64,000 bases of DNA from Protula sp. h YS-2021 (taxonomy: Eukaryota > Annelida > Polychaeta > Sabellida > Serpulidae): NCBI GenBank assembly GCA_949752745.1, contig OX457032.1:11357543-11421542 (forward strand), in the 5' to 3' direction. The notes below the pieces were generated by a model. It saw only the letters and a program-made list of their open reading frames with translations. It ran no database searches and was not told the DNA's origin. The position numbers were made by a program, and so were the translations under genes. Positions 22,272 to 33,816 of the stretch are shown here, in pieces. Position 1 is the first letter of the stretch; every line of letters begins with the position of its first letter.

Positions 22272-22277
22272 AATAAA
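22272..22277 (+). terminator. Polyadenylation signal of the zinc-finger gene
   Basis: AATAAA lies 21 bp after the stop at 22250 and is conserved in the left arm at the mirrored position. It is followed by a T-rich stretch. Confidence 0.6.
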
Positions 22278-22394
22278 GACTTTGTAAATCAACAAATATT
22301 GTAATATTGTTATAGATTTAAGCTGTGTGAAGTTAAGTGTATTAAAAAAACTATTCAACATATGTCTTGTTTTTTTGTTTTTTTTTTGCTTGAA

Positions 22395-22600
22395 CTACAA
22401 CATGTTGAACAACAAATTGTTAAGCAGCATGTTGAGCAACATGTTAAACAACATGTTGAATATGTTGAACATGTTCAACTTGTTCAACAACATGTTGAAC
22501 ATGTTCAACTTGTTCAACAACATGTTGAACATGTTGAACAACAGCTTGTTGAACAATTGTTGTACAATTGTTAAGCAACTTGTTGAACAATAGTTTGACG
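22395..22600. repeat. AACATGTT word array, right arm outer block
   Basis: CAACATGTTGAACATGTT and GTTCAACTTGTTCAAC words lie in a run downstream of the zinc-finger gene, mirroring 19815-20085. Two GAACATGTTC decamers occur (about 22464 and 22497). The block ends close to the GGCGCGCGCCATTCCAAC segment, which also has a left-arm counterpart at about 19745. Confidence 0.8.
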
Positions 22601-22659
22601 TAATATGTTCCTAAAGAATAATTCAAGCACATGTTGAATGATGGGCGCGCGCCATTCCA

Positions 22660-24470
22660 ACAACCACCTATGCAAACTACTTTAAACTAAGACATCAAAC
22701 TGAATCCAATTTTGAAAGTTTCATTCAAATCGGTCAACCATAACGAAAGTTATCACACTTTTCCACTTTTTACAAAATTAAAATGGCGGCATGTCACATT
22801 GTGCGTACAGCCACCGGTGTAAATAGCCTATAACCACTTAATGTTAAAACTTTACATAAAACTAAATCAAATAGTGAAATTTTCATGCAAATCGACCAAC
22901 TATAACGAAAGTTATCCTAATTTTTCCAAAGTTAAAATGGCGGCATGTTACAAATATGCATACAGCCAGCTGTGCAACTAGCCCATAACCACTTTATAGC
23001 AAAACTTTACATAAAATTAAATCAAATAGTGAAATTTTCATGCAAATCGACCAACTATAACGAAAGTTATCCCAATTTTCCAAAGTTAAAATGGCGGCAT
23101 GTTACAAATATGCATACATCCAGCTGTGCAACTAACCCATAACCACTTTATAGCAAAACTTTACATAAAACTGAATCAAACAGTGAAATATTTATACAAA
23201 TCGACCAACTATAACGAAAGTTATCCCAATTTTTCCAAAGTTAAAAAGGCGGCATGTTACAAATATGCATACAGCCAGCTGTGCAACTAGCCCATGACCA
23301 CTTTATAGCAAAACTTTACATAAAACTGAATCAAACAGTGAAATTTTCATGCAAATCGACCAACTATAACGAAAGTTATCCCAATTTTCCAAATTTAAAA
23401 TGGTGGCATGTTACAAATATGAATACAGCCAGCTGTGCAACTAGCCCATAACTACTTTATAACAAAACTTTACATAAAACTGAATCAAACAGTGAAATTT
23501 TCATGCAAATCGACCAACTATAACGAATGTTATCCCAACTTTTCCAAAGTTAAAATGGCGGCATGTTACAAATATGCATACAGCCAGCTGTGCAACTAAC
23601 CCATAACCACTTTATAGCAAAACTTTACATAAAACTGAATCAAACAGTGAAATTTTTATACAAATCGACCAACTATAACGAAAGTTATCCCAATTTTTCC
23701 AAAGTTAAAAAGGCGGCATGTTACAAATATGCATACAGCCAGCTGTGCAACTAGCCCATAACTACTTTATAACAAAACTTTACATAAAACTGAATCAAAC
23801 AGTGAAATTTTCATGCAAATCGACCAACTATAACGAATGTTATCCCAACTTTTCCAAAGTTAAAATGGCGGCATGTTACAAATATGCATACAGCCAGCTG
23901 TGCAACTAACCCATAACCACTTTATAACAAAACTTTACATAAAACTGAATCAAACAGTGAAATTTTTATACAAATCGACCAACTATAACGAAAGTTATCC
24001 CAATTTTTCCAAAGTTAAAAAGGCGGCATTTTACAAATATGCATACAGCCAGCTGTGCAACTAGCCCATGACCACTTTATAGCAAAACTTTACATAAAAC
24101 TGAATCAAACAGTGAAATTTTCATGCAAATCGACCAACTATAACGAATGTTATCCCAATTTTCCAAATTTAAAATGGTGGCATGTTACAAATATGAATAC
24201 AGCCAGCTGTGCAACTAGCCCATAACTACTTTATAACAAAACTTTACATAAAACTGAATCAAACAGTGAAATTTTCATGCAAATCGACCAACTATAACGA
24301 ATGTTATCCCAACTTTTCCAAAGTTAAAATGGCGGCATGTTACAAATATGCATACAGCCAGCTGTGCAACTAGCCCATACCTCTTTATAACAAAACTTTA
24401 CATAAAACTGAATCAAACAGTGAAATTTTCATGTAAATCAACCAAGTAGTTTTAAAGTTATACACTCTTG
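22660..24470 (+). repeat. 155-bp satellite, right arm, about 11.5 units
   Basis: The 154-155 bp units carry AAAATGGCGGCATGTTACAA, CATACAGCCAGCTGTGCAAC, TAACCACTTTATA and AACGAAAGTTATCCCAA. Two unit types alternate (TTTTCATGCAAATCG against TTTTTATACAAATCG), and a block of about five units is repeated (the variant at 23283 recurs at 24063). That shows recent unequal exchange. A 63-65 codon frame occurs in most units, simply because they are similar. Confidence 0.92.
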
Positions 24471-24479
24471 AAGTGAGTC

Positions 24480-24625
24480 ATATCACGATCCTGGGGGGGG
24501 GGGGGGGGGGGAGGTCCACACTTTTTACTATAGGGTCTGTCCCGACTGCCGCTTAGGGGAGGGGGGGGAGAGGTCCACACTTTTAACTATAGGTTCTGTC
24601 CCGACTGCCGCCTAGGGGGGGGGGT
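24480..24625. repeat. ~86-bp duplicated segment with poly(G)
   Basis: AGGTCCACACTTTTNACTATAGG followed by GTTCTGTCCCGACTGCCGC occurs twice, each followed by a G run (24493-24511, 24553-24566, 24615-24624). The next 130 bp contain GTTACCATGGCTACG and GACGTCACTTCC short repeats. From 24760 to 25100 only T-rich DNA is seen. Confidence 0.6.
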
Positions 24626-25199
24626 CATCACTTTGTTATCAGGGTTACGCCTATCGTTACCATGGCTATGCTTCGTTACCATGACTACGTCACGTTACCA
24701 TGGCTACGTCTATGACGTCACTTCCGGTCCAGACAGATGACGTCACTTCCTGTTCCAGAACCCCTCTTTCTCACCTACTCTATTATTATTGCCGTTGACA
24801 GCTGTTCTTGTTTATTCAAGCCAAAAGCATACAAACTATTTCTGAGGCTTTTTAGGACATTTTTGTGTTTATATTTTTATTTTCAACATTTTTGGCGTAC
24901 TTTTTTGTTCTTTTTTTCTAAAGCGTTCTTTTTTTTTATTTTATTTTTTTTTTTTTTGCAATCAAGCGTTTTTTTTACCAGTTTGCGTTCTGTAGCCGAA
25001 TGTCCAACTCGGATACACAACGAAAGAAAGCTATGTCTAACATTATAACGTATTTGGTTTTCGAGAAACACAGATCACTTGGTTACCCTTACCTCACACC
25101 GCAAATGCCATTGGGTTGGCGTTCCTCTAACGGTTACCGATGTACCTCTTGTGTGTAACGTTGTTTAGGCCCAACCGGTTTAAACGAACTTAAAATCAC

Positions 25200-27090
25200 T
25201 GTATCTGAAACCATTTCCGAGACATGATCAACTTCCGATTTTTTTTTAACTGGACCATGGTGGAGAGGACCAAGGCCATCGGGACACCTCATAAACAATG
25301 TTTTAGGCCAATTAGGGTTGAAAATGAATTCAAAATCATAAGGCTAACCATTTTCGCAATAATTTTCAGTTTCTGACCTTGAGCGTGGCAGACGCCAAGG
25401 TCACTGAGATACCGTCTTTTAGATCCAAAGGAGTTGAAAATGAGCTCTCTAACCAATTTCGATATAAATCGCCCTATTTCTAACGATTTTCAAGATACCG
25501 AACGAGATCACGTGACCATAAGTTAACCCTCTTTCTAGCCGTTTTTTCCTGACAAATCGTGTTGTAAAAAAATATCTTGACATCAGTTTTACCTTGGCTT
25601 TTGAGGCCAAGGTCAGAAATAATTTCAACGAGACATTATAGCTGTCTATAGGTGTACCAAAAATAGCGCAGGAGGAGTTGTCTAGAATCCATTTTGATGC
25701 AAAATAGTCGTTGAACTCCATTTGTGATTGCAGCGAGAACTTATGACCCTTTATACTTGTACCCAGCTTCATTTTTTTGCAAGTTAAATAGTCTTAAAAC
25801 CATCCAGCAAAACGAAAGGAAGGGGATGAGAGAAAAAACTTTTGAAATAACAACAAACATATTGCTGTTTGGAAAATAAGTTCCATAATGGGTATCAGGC
25901 CGAATAACATAACTGAGGGAGAACCCTCCAGTCCCCTTCTCCCCCCTCCCCCCCCCCCCCCCCCTGGAGGAGCTGTGCGGCGGCAACATGTTATTTGAAA
26001 GGCCATTCCAACTAGACCGAATTCCGCTAGATTGCTAAATGACCCATTTGCAAAAAACCACAAGAGAAAATGTATGTTTTACATGATCACTGAGAAGGTC
26101 AACAATCACCGAGGCACGTCTTTTATGTCAAAAAGCCTTCATCGCCTCAGACATAATGGTCAGATTCCGGCTGACCATGACCGAGGTCAAAGGAAAACTA
26201 CAGGAACCCCTACATAGCGTCTTTTAGGCCCAAAGGGTCGAAAATAAGCTGAAAAAGCCTCTGACCGTTTTTGGGATAATCTTTAACTTCCAGCTTTTGA
26301 ATTGGACCATGATCAGAAAGGTCAAGGTCAACGAGGTTACGTCTTTTTGGCCCAAAGATGGCGAGCGTGTTCTTCACCCTTGAAACATCTAATGGACCCC
26401 AAGGGGCGAAGCTAAGTGCTCTCCTTCCAGTCTGATTTTATCTCTTGGAGAAGCTGTACGGGACAACATGTTACTTTGAAAATCCATTACAACTAGACCG
26501 AAATTCGCACAGCGAATTAGCCCCACTTGGAATGATAATTTAAAACGGAAGGTAGATGATATTGCTGTTTGTTAACAATTTTCACATGTCTGAATGTAGA
26601 ACATCCTCTTAAATACTACAAACTACACCGGTAAGGTCAAGGCCAAACATTTTATCACATGCACCACTTCAGATGACCCTCCATACATGTGCCTAGTTTG
26701 GTTGGTCTAATTTCAGCGGTCTTGGAGGAGATGTCTGGAAACCGATTGCTCTACCTCTTACCGTTTTCGAGAAAAAGGCCAACTTCCGGTTTGGAGCTCC
26801 AAAGTGACCTACAGGTCAAGGACACCGGAAGTTATACGAGCTGGAGGTCGAAAATGAGGTCAAAATTGCTCTGCCTCTTACCGTTTTCGAGATAAAGGCC
26901 AACTTCCGGTTTGGGGCTCGAAAGTGACCTGGAAGTCAAGGACACCGGAAGATATACCTTGCGTATCGTCGTATGGGGGGTGGAGGTCGAAAATGAGGTC
27001 AAAATTGCTCTATCTCTTACCGTTTTCGAGATAAAGGCCAACTTCCGGTTTGGAGCTCCAAAGTGACCTACAGGTCAAGGACACCGGAAG
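25200..27090. repeat. Diverged AAGGTCA satellite family
   Basis: Degenerate units contain CCAAAGGGTCGAAAATGAGC, 'ACCGTTTTCGAGATAA', 'CAACTTCCGGTTT' and 'GACC…AAGGTCA' words. The clearest part is three units at about 26740-27090 (CCGTTTTCGAGATAAAGGCC each time, about 120-130 bp). It is the same family as 41045-42195, 29390-29830, 32030-32290, 49680-50200 and 56500-56850. No gene. Confidence 0.75.
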
Positions 27091-27099
27091 GTTTTTTTT

Positions 27100-27950
27100 T
27101 TTTTTGACAGCAAAAAGATGGCAACTGAAGCCTTTTCTTTACACTTGAAACCAATCCTTTAATTTGCAGAATATTTAATTGATACAAAAAACAACTGAGA
27201 AGTGTCATTGGGGAAATATCTCGTAAGGTGCTGCTGGGTTCAGGGGGAGAAGCGACCCCGACCTTCGACGGCCAATTTTTTAGAAATGACGCCATAAATC
27301 AGTGTATTTGGTGAAAAAAGTCGGATGACGTCCCCACTAAAAAGCGACCCCCCCCCTCCCCGCCACTCCCTCCCCAACCCTGAAAAATCATAGTTCCGAG
27401 CATGTAAAAAGCAGATCGAGAAATCTGAACTCGAAGAAATTTCCTACATTTTTAATCAAACAAATTACTGAAGTTAAAAATAGCAGCATCAAATCCGTCG
27501 CTGTTTACAGGAATGTGGTTTATTATATCGCAGAGGGTGAGTCCACGTGACCTTGTGTCGTTTATTTACACACATCGTGCACACTTATGTGGCTTCATAT
27601 AATAGGTCGATACATGAAAGAATAGATAATAACCTATAAATCATGGTAAAGAAATCGGATTTTATCGATCCCTGCATTTTGTTTCGTCTTTCTGCTATCT
27701 TTCTTTGGCACAAGATTAGCCTTGAGGTTGGAAACGAATAACTTCGACAGTCTTCATGTTATGCACAATACACAAGTTATATGACATGTTATGTGCACGA
27801 GTGAATGAGGATCTGTTCGCAAATTTTGTTTGAAGTTTTAAATTTTTGTTTATAGAAAAGCACAAAACATAAACAACAGATGTGGATATGCTTGGCCACA
27901 CCAAGACAAAATGTAGACAGGTACAAATTTTTTAAAACGGCACATAAACG
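27100..27950. other. No gene recognised
   Basis: AT-rich unique-looking DNA with a C-rich tract at 27347-27361. No exon, RNA gene or dispersed element could be supported on either strand. Confidence 0.5.
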
Positions 27951-28000
27951 AGGAGTACCTCCGTTTTAGCCAAACGCAGAGTGCACGCCCTTTCTCCGTT

Positions 28001-28080
28001 TCTTTCTTTCTTTCTTTCTTTCTTTTTCTTTTCTTTTTCTTTTTTTTTTTGTTGCTTTTGTTTTTTGTTTTTTTTTTGTT
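28001..28080. repeat. (CTTT)n and poly(T)-rich tract
   Basis: CTTT repeats at about 28001-28028 merge into a T-rich tract to about 28080, upstream of the coiled-coil exon in unit A. Unit B lacks the expansion. Confidence 0.75.
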
Positions 28081-28567
28081 TTACCCTCGTGATTACACAT
28101 AGCAAGAGCCAGCTGCCCTTCCCCAGATACGTATCGCAGTTAGTTAATATAATAATGTATTAGTCGGGTCTTTTAGTCGCGGTTGAAGTATAAACACAGT
28201 TCGTGAGGGTCTTGTTTCTTGGCTATAAAGCAATATTTTTTTGCTTTGAACTGGTTAAAATGATTAAACTTATATGTCCTTGTATAGAACCTTAATTCTG
28301 CGACTAGAGTAAATAAAAGAATATATGTTTAAGCTATCGTTCGAGATGAATGCTTGTGGAGGGTGGAGTTTCGGCGAAGGGGGTGGTGCCCACAAATGCG
28401 CTCACTACATAAAAAAAATAAACAAACAAACAGCCTGTAATGCAGTCATTCATATATTTAATTTGTAAAAGGGCAATTTGACAGATGCACACTTTCATGT
28501 TATAGATAACACTTACACGCAACTAGTAACCAGTATCAGCTGTTATCCACACTGCCCTTAGCAACAG

Positions 28568-30125
28568 AAACCTGGATCGGCAGCATAGTTACCGCAAACG
28601 CACACCCAGACGCAATCTGAACATGCCCACCAAAGTGGACCGCATGCTAGCCAGCCTGGAGGCTGAGCAGCTCATGGATGCTACGTCACAGCAAGAGGAG
28701 CTCTTGCGCGCTAAAGATGTTGCCAAGCGACAGGCTAGCATTGACGAGCAGGAACAGAAGTCCTCAGAATGGAGGTACCCTAAATTTACTTTTTCAGGAT
28801 AACTAACTAGCAAGTTTTTATAGAAGGTGATGTCCATAGACTACGCGCGTGGAAGCAGTGGGGTTGGTTCTGTGTGTTTATGTTATGTACAGGAGGGGGT
28901 TGTGTGCGTGCTTCCGTTAATATTACGTATGCTGGGGAGGGAGGGGGCGGGGTATCTAAAAGTCAGTAATTTCGGCAAATATACCTTTACAGAGGGGGTA
29001 AATCATCAATTTACTACACTTTCTTTCTAACTGTTTTTCTTCTTTTTTCAATGTCTTATTAGCAATTTGAAACCAAATGAAAAAATGCAAATTTGAATGT
29101 ATGTCAAGTGAGCTCTGTACTTCAGACGTAGTTTATTCGGGATTCTGTGTGATTTATAATAGATATAATAGGATTTAATGGATATTATTATTGTCTCACT
29201 GAGGACCTTCTTTCTCAAAACAGCTAACGGAAATGTGGACACGCTAGAAATAACACACATACAAACCAGATCGAATTCCTCTTGATAGCTGAATGACCCA
29301 CTCACACCACAAGAGAAAATGCATGTTTTACATGATAAACAAAGTCAACAGGCACCGAGGAACGTCTTTTCGGTCAAAACGGTCGAAAAGCTCTCATCGT
29401 TTTCAAGGTTTTGACCTTGAACATGATCGAGGAGGTCAAGGTCACAGCGGTAGTTCTAAAAGTCACCGTATTTTATGCCCAACGGATCAAAAATAAGCTC
29501 AAAATCGCCCCATCTCTAACCATTTTCAAGATAATTGTCAACTTTCAGGGTTTTTTTCACTTTTATCATGACCGCGGAGGTCAAGGTTACCGAGGCATCT
29601 GTTATGGAGCGTCTTAACCGTGCGAAGGATCGGAAATAACCTCAAAATCGCTCTATTTCTAACTGCTTTTGAGATACAAATGTCTCGTAATCTTTGAGTC
29701 CATTTTTCGGTAAAATACTTTGACCTCAAATTTGACCCTGACCTTAAGATCAGGATCAAAATTGCGGATTTCACGACGTCTTATCATCTTCTATCCGTGT
29801 GCCAAATTTCATCGTCTTACGTCAAATAGCCTAGGAAGAGTTTTCTTGAACCCATCCGAGAAAAAAAAACTAAAAAAATAATATCTGTTTGAATAATCTG
29901 GCAAAGCATACATATAATAATAGAGAAAAACGCCATTTGATACGCAGGGAGACCTTGGAAAGAAGGAGAGAGGAGATGAAGGTGAGGTGGGAGAGACTGG
30001 AAGCGAGACGCCGAGCCCGAATTCAGTACTACCACGCGAAGATACACCACGAACGCTCAGTGAACACTCAAGCGGTGAACTCCGCAGAAGGAAACCACGA
30101 CCAGTCAACAGACAACCATTCTTGA
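28568..30125 (+). CDS. Two phase-matched coding exons of an unrecognised coiled-coil-like protein
   Basis: Exon 1 is 28568-28774: an acceptor CTTAGCAACAG, one leading base, 68 codons and two trailing bases before donor GGAG|GTACCC. Exon 2 is 29948-30125: an acceptor ATACGCAG, one leading base completing an Arg codon, then 58 codons and TGA. The joined peptide starts basic (RKRTPRR) and then has a heptad-like charged stretch, KVDRMLASLEAEQLMDATSQ. A strongly basic helix follows (WRETLERRREEMKVRWERLE, then ARRRARIQYY), and the end is polar, Asn/Ser/His-rich. The phase match across 1.17 kb and the contrast with satellite intron DNA support a real gene 3' end. The 5' exons are not identified. Function unknown. 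Confidence 0.6.
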
Positions 30126-30939
30126 TCATGTTTCAGAGAAGATGGTTATATAAGGGGTTGGATACTGTGATTGTTCGCTGTGTTTATATTGCAGAGCGAG
30201 AAATTTTGAGCTGGATGGTAGTTTACGAACTGGTTTGTGCAATGCAAATAGGACACTGCTTACTTTTTTGCATCATGCAGCTGACAAAGTCAACTGGGGT
30301 ATACTGAGATTATTTGAACCAATTTTGTCAGGGTTTACAGTATTTTTTAAATAAAAAAAAGAAAGAAAAGAAACATACCATTCAGAAAGAAATAGAATTT
30401 CTCAGTAAACATTCCTACTTCGATCAAGCGTTGGAATGAGACTGGGTCGTCGACCAGATCACACCGCAACATTATATCTGGTTGTAACTGGGTTGTGATT
30501 GGTCACGGCCTTGGATTAACGTCTAACCAAAGTCTTCGGCACAGCTTTGAATAGATGTTGGATGAGCATCGTTGTTTGGACTGTGCTTTTCGTCCCAACC
30601 AAAACGTCATTTTCGTCCCAAACAAAACATCAATTTCTTCTGAAATGGAAGCCATGACAGGTCGTTTCTAAAATGAACCAAAGTGAGGACGTGAAATATT
30701 GAAATTTCAATGGTCGTATTCACAGTGGCCGTATTCACAGTGGCCGTAAATTTAATTAATAATTTTATTTTTTATCAAAACAGATAAATGTAAGAATTAT
30801 TTACGTAATTTAAGTAAATCATCTGATTTCCCCTGAGCGATGTACAGTTAAATGCACAGTTAATTTTTGTGAATATCGGGGCAGGAAGTTTTTGAAACAT
30901 ATTCGTGAAAATGACTCCATATCCTGCATTGCCGGATTA

Positions 30940-31435
30940 CCCAAGGATCGGGATCGGGCTTGGGGTTGTTGTTGGGCTTGGGGTCGGGGTTTCGGTGTCG
31001 TGGTTGGGGTCAGGATCGTGGTCGAAGTCGGGTTCGGGGTTGTGGTCGGGGTCGGGGTCGGGGTCGTGGTCGGGGTCGGACTCGTGATCGGGGTCGGAGT
31101 GGTGGTCGTGGTCGGGGTCTTGGTCGGGGTCGAGGTCGGGGTCGGGGTCGTGGTCGTGGTCGGGGTCGGGGTTGTGGTCATGGTCGCGGTCGGGGTTGTG
31201 GTCGCGGTCTTGGTCTGTGTTGGGGTCGTGGTCGGGGTCGGGCTCGTGGTCTGGGTCATGGTCGTGGTATGGGACGAAATCGGGATCGGGGTCGTGATCG
31301 GGGTCGTGGTCGGGGATGTAATCGGGGTCGGGATCGTGGTCGGGGTCCTGGTTGGGGTTGGGGTCGAGATCGGTGTCGTGGTCGTGGTCGGGGTCGTGAA
31401 GGGGGCGTGGTCAGGGTCTTGGTCGGGGTCGAGGT
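30940..31435. repeat. GGTCGG/GGTCGT hexamer array with G-quadruplex potential
   Basis: About 500 bp of GTCGGG, GTCGTG and GTTGGG hexamers. Because the period is six, frames stay open on both strands (Thr/Pro-rich on -, Gly/Val or Arg/Gly-rich on +); these are not genes. Runs such as GGGGTCGGGGTCGGGG can form G-quadruplexes. It is absent from unit B at the matching place (between 42580 and 42650). Confidence 0.9.
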
Positions 31436-32029
31436 ACTTTGACGGCTTTCGATTCTTTATTATCTTGATGGTGATTCTAACTTAATATTTTCCCAACGTC
31501 TGCAATATCGGCAAAGAGACGTTTTTTCGACTTCCAGTTACAACCTATCAGACATCGGATGATCGTCGGCTATTTAACGTCGACAGGTAAACGTTGTTTC
31601 GTCTTAAATAATCAGCCAAAACCCGACGTTCATCCAGCATCTGTTGACACCATGTCCCAATGTCACAATGTTTACTGGACAGGTTTTCAGCTTGTTTAAA
31701 GTTTATTTGAAATTTTCATGGAAGTCGTAGCAACCTTTCTGTTCGTTTATTCGTACATGGGAACGAGTTACTTGCACTGGGCTATTCGCGCTCGGAGTTT
31801 TAAAGTAACTTGATATCCATACATGGCTTTCATACTGCTAATGAGTTGCGACTTAATTTGACTTGGACTATAAAAACAATAGCATGGGTGGGGGGGGGAG
31901 AAGACAAGATAACAATTATTTTCATAATATCAAGATGGCTAACTAGACTGTATTCACTACCGAGCAGCGCAAAATATACTTGGGTGTCACAAAAAATACG
32001 ATTCTGCACTCTTAACTTCTTACGTATCG

Positions 32030-32290
32030 TATTTTAGGCCCCAAGGTTCGAAAATTAGCTCAGAATCGTTCTATCTCTAACCGTTTTAAAGATAATGGTA
32101 AACTTCCGTTTTTGACTTTGACCATATCCGAAGAGATCAAGGTCACCGAGGTACCTCTTACATAACGTCTTTTAGACCCAAAGGGTCGAAAATGAGCTCA
32201 AAATCGCTCTATCACTAACCGTTTTCGAGATAATGGTCAACTTTCAGTTTTTGACATTGATCATGGCCGATGATGTCAATCGTTCTCTAA
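32030..32290. repeat. AAGGTCA satellite, two diverged units
   Basis: Two units with TTAGACCCAAAGGGTCGAAA, CGTTTTCGAGATAATGGTCA and GATCAAGGTCACCGAGGTAC words lie between the hexamer array and the dispersed repeat at 32290. Confidence 0.75.
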
Positions 32291-32610
32291 GGTCATGGCT
32301 TTCATTGACAGTTGGGCGATCAAAACACCGAGGCTGATATCATGCCAGTTTTAAACTACTGCTCTCAGCTTCCTGCCGCCGGTTTGCAAATTTGTTTTGT
32401 CGTTTTTTAATTGAAAAATTAAGCGAATTAAAATAAATACAGGGGGATCAACAAGACATGCCAAAGTTTATCATATCCAAGTTTTATCTTTCTAGCCCTG
32501 ACGGACTCTGACTAGTTCCACGGACAAACTAAAAAAAACGGAAAAACATGAAACAACTGCGGCTAAAATTTTAGTACAAATTCAATACACTAGGATATTT
32601 TGGCAAATCT
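32290..32610 (-). mobile_element. Dispersed repeat, inverted copy of the 55.9-56.2 kb repeat
   Basis: Shared segments in opposite orientation include TTGGGCGATCAAAACACCGA, AAATTTGTTTTGTCGTTTTT, TAGTTCCACGGACAAACTAA and ATTCAATACACTAGGATATT. The end at about 32585-32610 is a degenerate GGAGATTT…AAATATCC hairpin, matching the sharper hairpin at 55932-55951. Its mechanism class is unknown and it has no coding capacity. Confidence 0.6.
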
Positions 32611-33816
32611 CCAAGTGTAATAAAGCAAGTGAAGAAACCATTGTCAAGAAGGGTAATGCATAGGAGAAAATATAACAGTTTCAATAGGTTCTTGCAAGTC
32701 TTTGATTTCTTTGGTGTTTAAAATGCAGAATTTGCTTTTTACATTATTTGGGATGCTCTCAAATATAGGTGAAGGATGCGTCTTTTCTTTTCAATTTACT
32801 TGGATCTTGTCCACATGATGCTAAAAGTCACACACATACGGTTATGCTAGGGTAAAGTTCAAAGTGCAGCGGTGGCCCCGATAGGTCCGAGACGTCAACA
32901 GCATAAATACTAAACCGACGAACGCACAGACGGACAACAGGACGGGCGGACACAAATAACAATAGAAACAGCCTTCAGTCAAACTGAGCCAGAACTAAAA
33001 ACGCAATGCATAAAATATGAACCCTTCAGATATTCTCAGATTTGCTGTGATCATTTTCTGCATATTGTTCAGTTAGTATGCACCAGTTTAGAAAATGCAC
33101 AATAATAAAATCGCTAAAAATCGCTCTATTGCGTCATTGTTTTTAATGACTGACATCTCAATAAAAGTGTATCACAAAACACCAACGGTGTTCCACGACA
33201 CAAACTTGTTTTGTGGAAGGAATGTGTGGTTATGTGCTAATAAAGAGAACAATGGAAGACACCCATTAAAATCTCACTTAATTAGATGAGGTGAGAAGGC
33301 ATGAGAGAGTCACAGGTCCATTCAGACAGGTGTTTCCGACGACTGGGCGTGGTTGCCGATATCGCCACATATAAGTGAGATCCAAAAACAACAGAGAGTG
33401 TTTGCGTTTTCAGGAACCGATTTAAAGAACAATTTCAGCACAAAAATACATGAAGTATTCTAAAATCATTTATAATTAATTATCCTTTTAAAAATTATCT
33501 ACAAGGGAATCAAAAGGTTAAAGAAAAAATTAATGTTTCAGAACATATTTAGCAATATCTCAAATTAAGTGAAACTTTTTATGGACCAAGCCCTTCATTT
33601 TCAACTCAGTTTGCAGAAAAAAGCAAAAACAAACAAACAGACAAACAAACAAAAAACAAAAACAAACAAAAATTTTGAGAAATCTGACCATGTGACAGTT
33701 TGTTTTAACTATGTCGCAGTCAGATTTGTGAAACATCTCTCGGCCAATCAGAAAAGAACTTTTTATTTACAAGAGCAACAAATATAAATATATCTTTTGG
33801 GATATTTCCTTTTAAC

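Larger units (their letters stand above)
19380..24470. mobile_element. Foldback (long inverted repeat) element carrying a duplicated zinc-finger gene
   Basis: The left arm (about 19380-21085) and the right arm (about 21395-24470) are inverted copies. From outside inward each has 155-bp satellite units, an array of AACATGTT words, the 3' end with AATAAA, a zinc-finger reading frame, a TATA box and a second AACATGTT block. Then comes a ~300-bp centre filled with TGACGTCA words. The right satellite has grown to about 11.5 units against about two on the left. Long, internally repetitive inverted ends define foldback elements (such as Drosophila FB and Galileo); no transposase is visible here. C runs at 19258-19275 and G runs at 24493-24511 lie just outside and may or may not belong to it. 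Confidence 0.7.

Noticed and set aside
22945..24064. Repeated 63-65 codon plus-strand frames starting MLQICIQPAVQLAH
   Set aside because: One appears in each 155-bp satellite unit; the start is not ATG and the frames overlap end to end.
30819..31485. Thr/Pro-rich and Gly/Val-rich frames of 146-197 codons, mucin-like or glycine-rich
   Set aside because: They are hexamer-repeat translations open on both strands.
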